From Apus apus (lineage: Eukaryota; Chordata; Aves; Apodiformes; Apodidae): a stretch of 64,000 bases of DNA. Positions within the stretch are counted from its first letter, which is position 1, and each line of letters starts with the position of its first letter. A program made the position numbers and the translations under genes. The notes under the pieces were generated by a model. That model was given only the letters and a program-made list of their open reading frames with translations, had not been told where the DNA came from and searched no databases. Location of the stretch: positions 59,613,966 to 59,677,965 of the forward strand of contig NC_067283.1 in the NCBI RefSeq assembly GCF_020740795.1. The letters run 5' to 3'. This document shows, piece by piece, positions 37,839-49,445 of this stretch.

Positions 37839-37928
37839 TGACGTCATCCCGGGGGGAGGAGCCTGAGGCCCCCTGCCCATCACGTGCGGTCACCACGTGG
37901 CCCCCCGCCGGGCTGGGCTGATTTGCAT
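37839..37928. promoter_or_regulatory. Second cluster: CRE, two E-boxes, octamer
   Basis: A perfect CRE TGACGTCA (37839-37846), two CACGTG E-boxes 13 bp apart (37881-37886, 37894-37899) and a second octamer ATTTGCAT (37921-37928) lie within 90 bp on the right half of the CpG island. It may be a distal ADNP2 element or the core of a divergent promoter. Confidence 0.5.
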
Positions 37929-38193
37929 GGGAAGCCCCGCCCACCCGCCGCAGCCCGGGACCAGGTGGGGCCGGGGGGCGGGGCTTCCTGGGAGGGAGGT
38001 CCCACCTGGCGCCCCAGGGCGCGGCTCGCACCTTCCCGCCCTGGTGCTCCTGGGCCCTGGCGGGGCTGAGGCTCCCTGGCGAGGAGTCGTGTCAGCTGTG
38101 GGGCAGGTCTTGGGCAGCGGAGCCTCGTCAGGCACCCTTCCAGGTGGCGTGGTCCGGGGGTAGGGTGGTGCCGTGCCTGTGGCACTGGAAGAC

Positions 38194-38211
38194 ATGGCGG
38201 AGCGACGGAAG
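38194..38211 (+). other. Possible first coding segment of a divergent transcript
   Basis: An ATG in a strong context (gacATGG) opens six codons, MAERRK, followed directly by a GTCAGT donor-like sequence at 38212. It lies about 270 bp past the CRE/E-box cluster. The ATGGCGG also matches a YY1 site, which is common just after start sites. No second exon was found in the window, so this is only a candidate. Confidence 0.2.
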
Positions 38212-39448
38212 GTCAGTCCTTGGAGCTGTGTCCTCCAGTTGTCTCCATACTGAGCGGCGAACGCAGTTCTTACTCCCGCCGTCACAGCAGATGTTTCCTA
38301 ATAAATACAAGATGGAGCCAGGTTTGATCTCCTGCTCTGGCAGGTAGTAGCCGTATCACAAGGACCAAGGCAACTGTTGCGTCAGCAGCGCGGGTGGCAC
38401 TCCGCCACTGAGATGCCTGGTACGGCTGGCTCCGTGGCCAGAGCAGGCAGGGGCAGGTTGTAGCAAGAGGGGCACTGTTCTGGAGGTGCGTGTGACCGAG
38501 CTAGATCACACGTTGGCATGGTGGGAGCTGCTCCCTACCATCCCTGCTGTCTTCTTAGAACAGCTTTCAGCCTTCCCTTTTCCCACCAGGTTGTCCTGTC
38601 TTTGCTCAAGCCATCTCCCAAGGGTCACAAACTACTTCAACTGGAGTTTCTTTTAAGTGTTCACCTTGAGAGTGGAATGCTCATCACATGGGGCCAAGGG
38701 GAATTTTGCCACTGGTAGCCATACAATTCAGTTTGTCTACATGGAGCTCATACGCAGGTCAGTATGTTGAGCAACTCCCCTCAAAGCCTGTGAAGACCAC
38801 AGCAGCAGGCTGACTGGTATCTTGTCAAAAAGTAGCACTAATAAAATACGTTCACATCAACAGAAAATTATTCTGCTTTTTCACAGTAGTTGCCATAAAA
38901 ATCGTTTACCGTTGTAGTCAAGATTCTAATAAGTACATTGAAACATAATTAGGTCTAAGTTTTTTGGGGTGATAACTTTCTATTATTAAAACTGAAATGG
39001 TGTAAATTTGTTAGCCATGTACTTTCTGCACCGTTGTATAAGTAAGGGTGTAGATAAGTCAGGACTCAAAAACATGAATGGAAAAGGTTGAATTAGGAAA
39101 GATCATATGTTCATAGTAGCTCTATGACCACAATATAAAGTGTTGTTATTACACAATGCAAAGAGGGATATATCCCAGTTGGTTAAAATGAAACTTTTAA
39201 AATAAGTTACTAGCTGCTGCCTGATAAAGTAAGATAATGACATATGGCTCTGCCAAGGTGGAAATGCCCAATGGCTCCCCCATAATCAACAACATTAAAC
39301 TTCTGTTGCGATGAAGCACTACCAAATAGTTGCAGAGTGTTTCAACCAACAGGTATGTTTAAAAGTTTAAGCAAAACATGGAGATAAATCAGGTCTGAAA
39401 GGTTCTTCCATGGCTGAATATTACAGCAAAACTATGGAAGAGCTCCTG
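38212..39448. other. No gene seen
   Basis: This is sequence to the right of the CpG island. Composition returns to AT-rich by about 38850. No repeat or conserved exon was recognised. Confidence 0.45.
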
Positions 39449-39600
39449 ACTCTCACAGAACCACAGAATGGTGGAGGCGGGAAGGGATCTCTGGAGGCCG
39501 CCTGGGTTCAACTCCACCTGCTCAAGCAGGGGTACCTAGACACAGTTGCCCAGGATCATCTCCAGACAACTTTGAAATACACCAGTGTTTTCTATCACAG
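39449..39600 (-). mobile_element. CR1 LINE 3' fragment, minus orientation
   Basis: It opens 'ctctcacagaaccacagaat' and carries 'gaagggatctctggagg', 'ctgctcaagcaggggtacct' and 'ttgcccaggatcatctcca', the reverse complement of a CR1 3' end. It is only about 150 bp long. Confidence 0.85.
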
Positions 39601-39789
39601 TAGTAAAAATCAGAACTATCTTATAAAGTTTGTAAAATAAATGTACATACATAATAATTTTATTTGTAAGTCTGTTATATCTTTTATCTCTGGCTGTCAA
39701 ATCATACGGTGTGCTCAGGAAACACAGGTCCTACTTAAATGAGGTGGAGTTAGTGCTCGTTCTCTTGGGAAAGGAGGTTCCATTATCAC

Positions 39790-40544
39790 TGTCACAGTTT
39801 GACTCAGGATCACTAATTAGACCAGCGACAACAATGGTCTCAATCCCCTCCTCCTCCCACCCAGGTAGGGAGGGTGGAAAGAAAATGGAGAGAGACTTTC
39901 CAGATTGAAAATTAAAGTAGACAGCTTTAATTAAATGCTAATGATAAAATAAAATATGTACAATCATATACAAATGTGCTCAGGAATGTGCAAACCCTAC
40001 TGCCTCCCCCCATCCCCAGCAACTCCCAGGGCATCTCCTGAGCTGTGAGCAGTCCCGAAATGTCCCGGAGCTGCCAGAGAGAGCGGCAGAGCAGACGGGA
40101 GCTGAGGGGAGCGGTGTGGGGGTCAGGGATGCACGAGCCTGGGGATCAATGGTGCTGGGTGGATGGAGTCCTCCTGGGGCACCAGCCATGGATGGAACAG
40201 AAGGGAAGAAGAAGCAGGAAGGAAGTTGACTTCCGTCATCTCCAACCTTACACAGATACATGGAATGGAAGACCTTGGTCAGTTTTGCTGTCCACCTAAT
40301 CCACTCCTCCCTGTGGGAGGGCTGCAGATACAACTCTTCTGCTTCCGGTAGCATCTGTGCTGCAGATTCACTAAGTAGAGTGAAGTGACCTTGCAGTCCC
40401 AGCAGTAACATAAACATTCCAGTGTTATTGGTTCACTAGCTGGAACATTTGCTGCTAGTTAAAAGAGAGCTCGCTGAAGGGAAAAAAAAACAACAACACA
40501 ACAGTGAAAGGAAAGTTGGCTTCATCCTGGCTCAAACCAGGACA
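39790..40544 (-). mobile_element. Solo LTR of an avian endogenous retrovirus (ERVL-like)
   Basis: On the minus strand it begins TGTCCTGGTTTGAGCC at 40544 and ends CAAACTGTGACA at 39790, giving proper TG...CA ends and a length of 755 bp. The flanks are atcac (39785-39789) and ttcac (40545-40549), a 5-bp target duplication with one mismatch, as ERVL-type elements make. An ATTAAA polyadenylation-like motif lies in the last 150 bp (minus). There is no internal retroviral sequence on either side, so it is a solo LTR left by recombination. Open frames within it are shadows. Confidence 0.82.
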
Positions 40545-42185
40545 TTCACATTGCAGGATGAGCATTAAATGCTACTCACCGTAAGTGGGTCCATTAGCCT
40601 CCAGCACATACTTGAGACTTTCCAAAGTTAAACCTATGACTAGTCTCCAAATTCCTCCCCTTGTAAAAAAAAACATATAGGATATCAACATGCAAATTTA
40701 ATTTTAGAAGTAAAAATGGATAAAGCTAAAAGGGAGGAGCAATGTATGTGTTCATTTTTCCCATAAGTCAACAACAGATTCAAAATACAAACATGAGTGG
40801 GTTCAAGGACAAGAGAATAAAGTCAGAAACACACAATGTAAAGAAGAATAAAAAGTAAAAAAACAGTTAGTTTTTCTTAGATATGAGTAATAGCTTTGAT
40901 CGACTAAATCCAATGGGATTAGTCATTTGCATTGGAAATATATTACAAGACAAGTACTTATCCAGCTAGGAGACATCAGAAAATTTGGGGATTGCATTTT
41001 AATTGCACGTAGCATGGGAGTTAAATATTTGTTTTGTTAGTTGTGCCTTTAAGTAACTTTCTTAAGTAACATTTGATGCTAACATATTAAGTAATATTTT
41101 TGCTTATACTGTTGAACAGTTCAGGTCTGGAGGAAGTGAAAACAGGAAGAGAGTGCTTTGGCAGCTCACAGTGACTTCTGAGTGCCTTAGACCTGTCTTC
41201 TCCTTCCTATGGGCAAGATTCACAACTTCAGCTCTCCAAGCAGACCAGCAGGACCAAAGAGTGACCTACCTGCAGCTGTACAGCAAATGGGTGGGTTGAC
41301 AGAAAGGACTCTTAAGGGCCTATAGAATACTCAGGAGAATGAACTTCTATAGCTGCTTTCCAGGTCCTGGAGTAAGATCCCAAACCGGTACTGACCTAGA
41401 TGGCTCTTCTGGGGAAGTGCAAGAGGACAGAGGGTAGCTATGTCTTTTTTCTGGGATTTTCAGCTAATACATTTTCTCTTCAATTCTTCAGTACATTTTC
41501 TACATAATCTTACAGTAATGTAACCATAGAAAAATTCTCCTTGCTTTTGAAACAGATGCTGCAGTGCATACCAGTCTCAGTGATCATTTTCTAAACTGCC
41601 TGTTGAATATTTTCATTAGCCTCTTCAAAAAGTTTAGAGATTAATATAATTATTTTCCAAGATCTCTTCCCAACAAGCAGAAGTTACGAGTTCTCCCTTT
41701 GCATGGTCCATATGTTTAATTTATCAGAAAATGGTGTTTCATTGATTGTTGTGGTGTTGCCATGATTATGAAGAAACAGAAGACCTGGGAAAAGTTTCCG
41801 AAGGAACCATGTGCCTGTCTCCTACTGCCAGCCCATTCTTTTGCTACCAGCAGGAGACCTTCTCTACCATTCTTTCGAAGTAACAATACCCTTCAGTCAT
41901 GACAAGAAGTCCGGTTGTTTTTATAGCTTCAAGTACATTGCCAAGTCAGTGCTGGAGAAATTAAAGGGTGGCAGAGTTGAAAACTGAGTACCACTGTAAA
42001 ATAAAAAGTACATAGAGAAGTAGACTGTTCTCTCATTTACCATAACAAAATTTTAATCACAACTTGCTGTTTTCACTCTCTGCTTATGAGACACTGTCAT
42101 AGCTAAGTGGCACAAGACTTTCTTGAAAACTCTTTAAAACCCAAGTCCTCATTTGGAAAGTACTCAACAGGTCATAATTTCTATG
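40545..42185. other. No gene or repeat recognised
   Basis: This is AT-rich sequence between the solo LTR and the AT satellite. No feature can be supported. Confidence 0.45.
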
Positions 42186-42189
42186 CTAA

Positions 42190-42545
42190 AATTAGACACA
42201 TTATTATTATTGTTATTATCATTATTATTATTAATATTAATATATAATATATATTAATAATATATATTATATAATAATATCTATTATATAATAATATGTA
42301 TTATTATAATTATATATATTATATAATATATTATATATGCGTATATATAATATATATAATGTATTATATTATAATAATAATTATTATATATAATAATATA
42401 TATTAATTATATATTATAATATATAATTATAATAATTATTATTATATATAATGATATATATTAATTATATATTATAACATAATAATGTATATAATTATAT
42501 TATTATAAAAATAAAAATAAAAATAAAAATAAAAATAAAAATAAA

Positions 42546-42604
<59 letters not shown>
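42190..42604. repeat. AT-rich composite satellite: (TTA)n, TATA blocks, (TAAAAA)n, (TAA)n
   Basis: This is 400 bp almost without G or C. It starts with TTA/TTG units, passes through about 290 bp of TA-rich self-complementary sequence, then pure TAAAAA units (42505-42549) and pure TAA units (42548-42604). Within the TA part a block of about 48 bp at 42372-42420 is repeated in slightly changed form at 42430-42477. Confidence 0.9.
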
Positions 42605-42607
<3 letters not shown>

Positions 42608-42738
42608 CATGTGCCAATCTCTGGCCTCAGTCTTTATTAGGTAATATTAACAAAACAAATAGATAATGGTATATACCAGAATACAATATCTAGGCCAAAC
42701 TTGTCCTTGGTGTTTATCCCCACATCAGTTCTTATGTC

Positions 42739-44066
42739 ACAGAATCATGGAGTGGTTTGGGTTGGAAGGCACCTTAAAGATCATCTAGTTCCAATCCCCT
42801 GCATGGGCAGAGACACCTCCTACTAGACCAGGTTGCTGAGAGCCCCATCCAAACTGGCCTTGAACACTTCCAGGGATGGGGCTTCCATAACTTCCCTGGG
42901 CGACCTGTTCCAGCGTCTCACCACCCTCACACTAAAGAATATCTTTCCATTGTCTAACCTAAATCTCCCCTCCTCCAGTTTTAATCCATTACCTCTTGTC
43001 ATCTCAACTACATGCCCTCGTAAGCAGTCCCTCCCCAGCTTTTATGCAGGCCCCTTCAGGTACTGGAAGGCTGCTATGAGGTCTCTCTGGAGCCTCTTCT
43101 CCAGGCTGAACAGCCCCAACTCTCTCAGCCTGTCTTCACAGCAGAGGTGCTCCAGCCCTCTGATCATCTTTGTGGCCCAACTCTAGAGTCGCTCCAACAG
43201 TTCTATGTCCTTCTTGTGTTAAGGGCTCCAGAACTGGACACATTACTCCAGGTGGGGTCTCATGAGAGCAGAGTAGAGGGGGAGAATCACTACCCTTGAT
43301 CTGCTGGCCTCACTTCTTTTGATGCAGCCAAGGACATGGTTGGCTTTCTGGGCTGCAAGTCCACGTTGCCAGCCCATCTTAAGCTTCTCATCCACCATCA
43401 CCCCCAAGTCCTTGTCCTCCAAGCTGTTATCGACCCATTCTCCACCCAGCCTGTAACTGTGCTTGGGATTGCTCCAAACTAGGTGCAGGACCTTGCCCTT
43501 GGCTTTGCTGAACTTCATGCAGTTTGCATGAGCCCACTTCTCAAGCCTTTCAAGATCCCCTTGCATGACATCCCTTCTCTCCAACATGTTGACCACACCA
43601 CAGAGCTTGGTTTTGTCAGCAATCTTGCTGAGGGTGCACTCAATGCCACTGTCCATGTCCCTGACAAAGATGTTAGACAGCCCCAGTCGCAGTAGCAACC
43701 CTTGCAGAACACCACTCATCACTCTTCTCCATCTGGACATTGAGCCACTGACCACAACTCTTTGAGTACGACCAGCCAACCAGTACCTGATACACCGAGT
43801 GGTCCATCCATTGAATCTATATGGTTCCAGTATGGATACCAGGATGTCATGCTGGACAGTGTCAAAGACTTTGCACAGGTCCAGGCAGATGATGTAAATT
43901 GCTCTCCCTTTGTCCACTAATGTCATGACACCATTGTAAAAGGCCACCAAATTTGCCAGGCACAATGTGCCCTTAGTGAAGCCATGTTGGCTGTCAACAA
44001 CCACCCTTTTGTTTTCCAAATCAATTGTATTAGTTGGATACTTAATGTAATTACCTCTTCTCATAT
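42739..44066 (-). mobile_element. CR1 LINE with long reverse transcriptase remnant, minus orientation
   Basis: The 3' end is at 42739 (cagaatcatggagtggtttg). The element extends 1.3 kb, into the RT domain. A 273-codon minus-strand frame (43243-44064) still reads through the palm and thumb with segments such as RYWLAGRTQRVVVSG and LEKWAHANCMKF. The catalytic FADDTKL box has become IADKTKL, losing the second aspartate, so this copy cannot encode an active enzyme. It is 5'-truncated at about 44066. Confidence 0.93.
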
Positions 44067-44944
44067 TCTAGATGTATATATATTTTTATAAGTGTAACGT
44101 AAAGATTTTCAGAGAAAAAACTTACCACCATTGTTAATTATAACCAAAGCAAGATCACTTTCTTTACTAAACAAAACAATGTTTATCAAGATGTTTTTAC
44201 CTACAGAAATATATCTAAAATTACTATTAAAACATGTGGCTTATTTGGCTAAAAGAAAGATGGATCTTAAAAATCCGTGTAATGTTGTAGATAAGAATTA
44301 ATAATTCAGACAAACTAAGAAGTAAAGGTAACCAGAAAAAGATTTCTAAGTCCATCCTCCATTTGTTATCTCAGGCACTAATTCACACTCAAAATTAATC
44401 AAATTAATTTTATAATTAATCTGATATTTCTGTATTTCAAATATCATCAGCAAATTTTCAGTTTCATTTACAGTAGAAGCACTTTAGCTGAATTTGAAAA
44501 AAAGTGTGTATAGAAAGATAAATATAACTGGTTAAAAAAATGAGTCATAAACTGTGCACAGTAATGCAGGAAATCAGTTCCTCAGTAGGAATATTTCTAC
44601 TTTGAGAATTCCATTGAGAAATGCCATCCAATCCACCTTGCATAGCTTCTGAAGTCTAGAAAAGCAAACTCCAAAAATGTTAGAAATGTTAGGAAAAAAA
44701 TCACCACTGCTTTTGCCAACTCTTTGAGCATACTATTCTGTTATTTTATTTTTCAAATGTGCTGTCATTTTAGAAGAGGAAGTAAAATCCAGTTATAACA
44801 ATGTATTAGGTGTTGCAAATCATTGCCTTTTTCATGTTGACTATCCCTTCAAATTTGGTCCCATTTTTCCTTGATTTTTCTGAAGGTACATGGGTGTAAG
44901 TCTACAAACATCAAAGGTAGGAGTAACTATGGAGTAACTAGGAG
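44067..44944. other. No gene or repeat recognised
   Basis: This is AT-rich sequence between two CR1 copies in opposite orientations. No feature can be supported. Confidence 0.45.
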
Positions 44945-45442
44945 TTAACCATGACTGGGCAAATTATAATCTCCCAATCAGCCCTGAACTTGAGGGTATG
45001 GGATTTGCTGCTCCAGCTGGATCCTTATAAGTCAATGGGACTGGATCAGATTCATCTGAGGATACTTAAAGAGCTAGCGGAGGTAATAGCAAGACCTCTC
45101 TCGATGATTTTTCAAAGCTCTTGGGAATCTAGAGAGGTACCAGATGACTGGAAGTTGGCAAATGTTGTCCCAGTCTTCAAGAAGGGCAGCAGGGATGACT
45201 CTGGTAATTACAGGCCTGTTAGTCTCACTTCAGTGCCTGGTAAGATTATGGAGAAGATTATTCTGGGAGCTATTAAAAACACCTAAAACACAACACAGTC
45301 ATTGGTCCCAACCAACACAGGTTTGTTAGGGGAAGGTCCTGCTTGACTAACTTGATTTCTTTCTATGACAAGGTTACCCACCTAGTTTACCAAGGGAAGC
45401 CAGTTGATGTAATCTTTCTGTATTTCAGAAAGGCCTTTGATA
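44945..45442 (+). mobile_element. CR1 LINE fragment, N-terminal reverse transcriptase region, plus
   Basis: The plus-strand frame 44951-45286 encodes the start of the CR1 RT domain, including VPDDWKLANVVPVFKKGS and NYRPVSLTSVPGKIMEKI. After a frame break the similarity continues to 'gaaaggcctttgatat' near 45441 and stops. It lacks a 3' end, so it is an internal fragment left by deletion or by another insertion. Confidence 0.9.
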
Positions 45443-46302
45443 TATCTGGGCTCTGAGCACTCCAACAGACTCTGAACCTCTTCCCCCACCTTGCACCAGA
45501 GGTTTTGGCTGCCTGAACCCAAGGCCAGCTCTTATGCAATCTAGATGTGTACCTGGAGTTCAACTGCTGGGAGAGCTTGGAGAAGCCTCTAAGCACAGGT
45601 CCTCACCTCTGCTATGCTGTAGGTGTGCCTCTGCTAGGAATCATACCTTGCTAACTCACTCTTCTGGCTTGACCTCAGACCTGCCTCATTCGCCTGTCTG
45701 GTGACCACTGGAGCACAGCTGCCAATCGTGGGCCCTGTTCTGATTGTCTTGCTCATGTACTGTGAGACCATGTCCTGTTGGAGAGCCCTGACTTGCTGCC
45801 TCTCTGTATCCCTCAGCTCCTGGCTCCCCTGACGCTATGGAGCTGCCCTGCTCTGGCTGTGCTCTGACCCCCAGCTGAGACAGCTTGATTGTGACAGCCT
45901 TGGACTTGTCAAGGTCTGTTGGGGGAAATACGTAAAACAAGCTCAAGACAAAAATGTAGGACCTGAGGGCAGCACTCTAATTTTCCACTGCTGCCATCCT
46001 TTGCAGCAGAGCTTCTGAACAAGGAAAGACGTCTACCAGAGGTTAGGCACCTTTTCTAACTTCTAGTGTCTCAAATAATAGATGCAAACAGATACCTTCT
46101 GCAGATACCTGTTGGGCCTGTCATAAAATCCCTGGAGAGTCTGATGCTCAGGGAGTACTCCTCTATCCCACAACATGCCAGACAGCTTGCTTGGTCACTT
46201 TTTGATTTTTTTTTTATCACTCAGATCTTGGCATTATGTTCTCCCAGACTGTCTCATCTAGCTCATATAGAGACACACACATCAGTTGTTCAGGTGCTCT
46301 GT
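45443..46302. other. Unclassified, possibly ERV-related
   Basis: This is moderately GC-rich sequence between a truncated CR1 and an LTR-like block. No domain was recognised. It may be internal sequence of the adjacent LTR element, but nothing in it proves that. Confidence 0.3.
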
Positions 46303-46510
46303 GTCACGATCCAGATTCCCTGTGAAGAGGCTGGGAGGAGAGGGTGCTCAAGGTATGAATTTCAAATCACACTTAACTCCAGCCAGTTAAAACAAACAGA
46401 GGATTTATTTGCCAGATCTAAGAAAGGCAACGCAAAGACAGGTCTTGTAAGTGCTGTAACTGAAGAAAAACATACTTTTCTCTTTTTCTCTGTTATCTTA
46501 TATTTTATTT
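46303..46510 (-). mobile_element. LTR remnant, minus orientation, cut by a CR1
   Basis: It starts tgtcacgatccagattcc on the plus strand, so the minus strand would end in GGATCGTGACA, a typical avian ERV LTR end. AATAAA on the minus strand occurs about 100 bp before that end (near 46404-46409). Similarity stops at 46510 where a CR1 begins. The remainder may continue after 46965. Confidence 0.5.
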
Positions 46511-46964
46511 TGCCACAAAGATGATCTGAGGGCTAGAGCACCTCTCCTATGAAGACAGGCTGAGAGAGCTGGGCTTGTTCAGCCTGGAGAAAAGAAGGCT
46601 CCAAGGAGACCTTATAGTGGACTTCCAGTACCTGGAGGGGCTACAAGAAAGCTGGGAAGAGACTTTTTACCAGGGTGTGTCTGATAGGATGAGAAGTAAT
46701 GGTTTTAAACTGGAAGAGGGTAGATTTTGTTTAGACATCAGGAAGAAATTCTTTAGTGTGAGGGTGGTGAGACACTGGAACAGGTTGCCCAGGGAAGTTG
46801 TGGAAGCCCCCTTCCTGGAGGTGTTCAAGGCCAGGTTGAATGGGGCTTGGAACAACCTGGTCTAGTAGGAGGTGTCCCTGCCCATGCAGGGGATTGGAAC
46901 TAGATGATATTTAAGGTCCCTTCCAACCCAAACCATTCTATGATTCTATGATTCTATGATCTGC
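46511..46964 (+). mobile_element. CR1 LINE 3' copy, plus orientation, with clean tail
   Basis: It encodes the last part of ORF2 (frame 46575-46865: [19 protein letters not shown] to the ARLNGAWNNLV end), then 'aggaggtgtccctgcccatg' and the terminal units ATTCTATG repeated three times (46937-46961). It is well preserved and 5'-truncated. Confidence 0.95.
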
Positions 46965-49310
46965 CTCCACTCAGAAGAAATCTGAAAGGTCTCTTTCTCT
47001 CCTTTAAGCCAGCTGACAACACCAGGGACCAGCTTCTTACCTAATCCACATGGTCTGTGACTGAGTCCTCTTGCATTTCTCTTCCTCCACTGGCAAAACA
47101 GGCTTTTATTAGACCCACAGGGTCCAGTCACATTATCTTCTTTCTCCCAGAGATTACTGAGGTATATAATAATGCTTGGGAGGTAATTATAATGTTTTTA
47201 ATACTTTTCACTTACGTAACTGACAGCCTTCACCTCTTTGGAAATAATCACATACCTTTGTCATGGTTAATAGTGATTAATATATATCTGGACAGTGTAT
47301 GCAGCAAGTCAGCAGTTTCCCTGGTTAAACTACAAGTGAGTCATCCACTCATTGAGAAGATTATGTCCTTTTGCTCTGCATGGGACCCATTGAAGTTCAC
47401 TGGGGGAAGCTAGTTTATCCCCAGAACCACATCATACATAACATAAAGCATATAATTTGATAGTACACTTTACATAACCACAAGCAAGGGAGGGCAATCC
47501 TGCAGACCTTTTCCCTGAGTGAGACTGCAGCAAGGCAATACAGGTAGAGAAGTGTATGATCTGGACCACTGCCTCCATGTCTTTCCCACTCACCTCAGTT
47601 TTCATGCTTCCTAAGTCTTGTGTTGGACCACTGTTGCTACTCTTATGGGCATGCAAGCACTCACTCTTTTAAATCTTTCTGACCTGACAGTCTCCCTTGC
47701 ATCCTCTTCCCCTGTACTTGACTCTAGCAGCAGCCACTTCCTACCATGGGTTCTGTCCTCTTCCTCACCTCCGGTGCTGACCTGCTTGCATGTTGGATAA
47801 GAAGGTTCCAGAGAGCCTGTGGAGGCTAATTTCTCATCCTCCCTTTTGCATTCACTCACTATATGGTGTTTCAATCAGCAAATTCCATCTATGTCCTCCT
47901 GAAAATGAGACACTTCCCTCCAGGTTGGAATTTCAAACTTAGGGCTGACAAAACATGGAAAAAATTGGACTCCTCAAAAGGGGTTCCAGGCATGATCAGC
48001 ATCCATGAGCAAGGAACTATCCAATACAGCTTCTGGTTTACAGAAGGCTGTTCTGTCAGTAGACAGAACTACTGTTCTTAGCATGGTCTCTCTTAAACAC
48101 TTTGAAATGTTACAGTATTTCTCAGTCACCCACAGTCCCATCACCACCTTTGTGTCTGGTTTTCAACACAAGCCAGAAATGTGCTGTGTGCATTAATTCT
48201 AGACATGTCCTTTAAGACATGGTTACATATAGTACAGGGTTCATATATACCAGCTTTGACCAGGAGTTGAATAATGCTCAAGAAAGTTTGTCCCTCAATG
48301 GGCTAACAAACTCCTTAGGAGAAAGCCAGACATTACCTAGTCAGTTACTAGCAAATTCAGATTTGTGGTATGTTAAGTGCTTCCACAGTGGCACCAGACA
48401 CTCTTTCATTATTTAGGACAAAGGTCAAAAATCCTTTTTGTTTAATGGAAGGACTAAGACATTCTCCAGAGGTTTGTAGAAAATATGAATCTAAATAACT
48501 TCCTGTGTCTGTATGTACATTTTGTAAGGAAATTACTTTCTTCATGTATACCTTAACCTTAAAACCAAAGGGTGATTTCCGGGAATGGGTGGGAGTTACA
48601 GTGCTCAGTTCTTCCATGATGCCAATCCTTGCAACTGTGATATATGACCATTGATATTCTTCCCCCAGGCATTCAGCCAGTGAACAGGTGTTCTTCTACT
48701 TAGCTGCAGGGCATACTGGGAGGGAATAGTACTGTGTGAAGGAACTATCATCCAGAGTTATCAGGTCTTTCCTGGCTCCAGCTGACCATTGGGGAAAAAT
48801 AAGTATATTTTAAGGGGGTGCTTGTTATTCATGACAGACTTGCACCATTGGATTAAGTTTCATAAATTCTTCAAAATGAAGGATTCCAAAGGTCTGAATA
48901 GAAAACAATGTTTTCAGGTTACTTGGGCTTCTGCCACAATTAGATCTATATGCACAATGCCATTATAAATTTGAAATCTTTCTTACATTGTCAGGTGAGT
49001 CATGAAGCCAGCAGGTTGTCTATAGCTATAAACCATATTGTTTTTCCATATTTGTCTCTGCTAGCATTGAGCCAGTTCCAGGCAGGCACGTATTTGGATG
49101 GTCTAATCAGCTTTAAGCCTGCATAGAAATGACCATCTGTGCTAGATTTTTCACCAACATTAACCTTTAGACTTCAGCTAAGTGTTTATGCTGACTCTAT
49201 TGAGCACTGATCTTGACCATTTAAGTGCTGTGTATCAAGACTGAGAAACTAATTCTTAAATACAGGGAATAGCTTGTATTTTCAGCTTTCTAATAACTCT
49301 CGCAATTCTT
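46965..49310. other. No gene seen; possible LTR continuation at the left end
   Basis: The first few hundred bases may be the rest of the LTR interrupted by the CR1, but I cannot show it. Elsewhere only short open frames without recognisable domains occur. Confidence 0.35.
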
Positions 49311-49317
49311 GTGTCCC

Positions 49318-49445
49318 CTCCTGATGGGAAGGAGGCAAGGGAGGGAATAAAAGAGGAGGGAGGGGAGGGAAGGGGAGAGGGGGGGAGGGGAGGGAGGATA
49401 TGGGGAGGGAGGATATAGGGAGGGAGGAAGGGATGGAAGGAGGAT
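49318..49445. repeat. Purine-rich G/A tract
   Basis: Nearly all G and A for about 120 bp, made of GGGA, GGAGG and GGGAGG units, with a run of seven or more G near 49380. The strand asymmetry allows triplex or G-quadruplex folding on the plus strand. Confidence 0.8.

Larger units (their letters stand above)
36745..38150. promoter_or_regulatory. ADNP2: CpG island at the ADNP2 5' end
   Basis: GC content rises abruptly near 36745 and falls near 38150, with dense CpG dinucleotides and many SP-type GC boxes. Its location upstream of the ADNP2 start-codon exon, which itself lacks a real 5' UTR, makes it the likely ADNP2 promoter and first exon. Long open frames on both strands here (up to 266 codons) are Ala/Pro/Arg-rich chance frames of CpG DNA. 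Confidence 0.85.

Noticed and set aside
37038..37866. Long open frames (161-266 codons) on both strands in the CpG island
   Set aside because: They are Ala/Pro/Arg/Gly-rich, overlap in several frames and strands, and have no domain. This is expected of stop-poor GC-rich promoter DNA.
46066..46524. 152-codon plus-strand frame, the longest non-LINE frame in the right part
   Set aside because: It runs from unclassified sequence into an LTR remnant and ends at a CR1 boundary. It has no domain or splice context.
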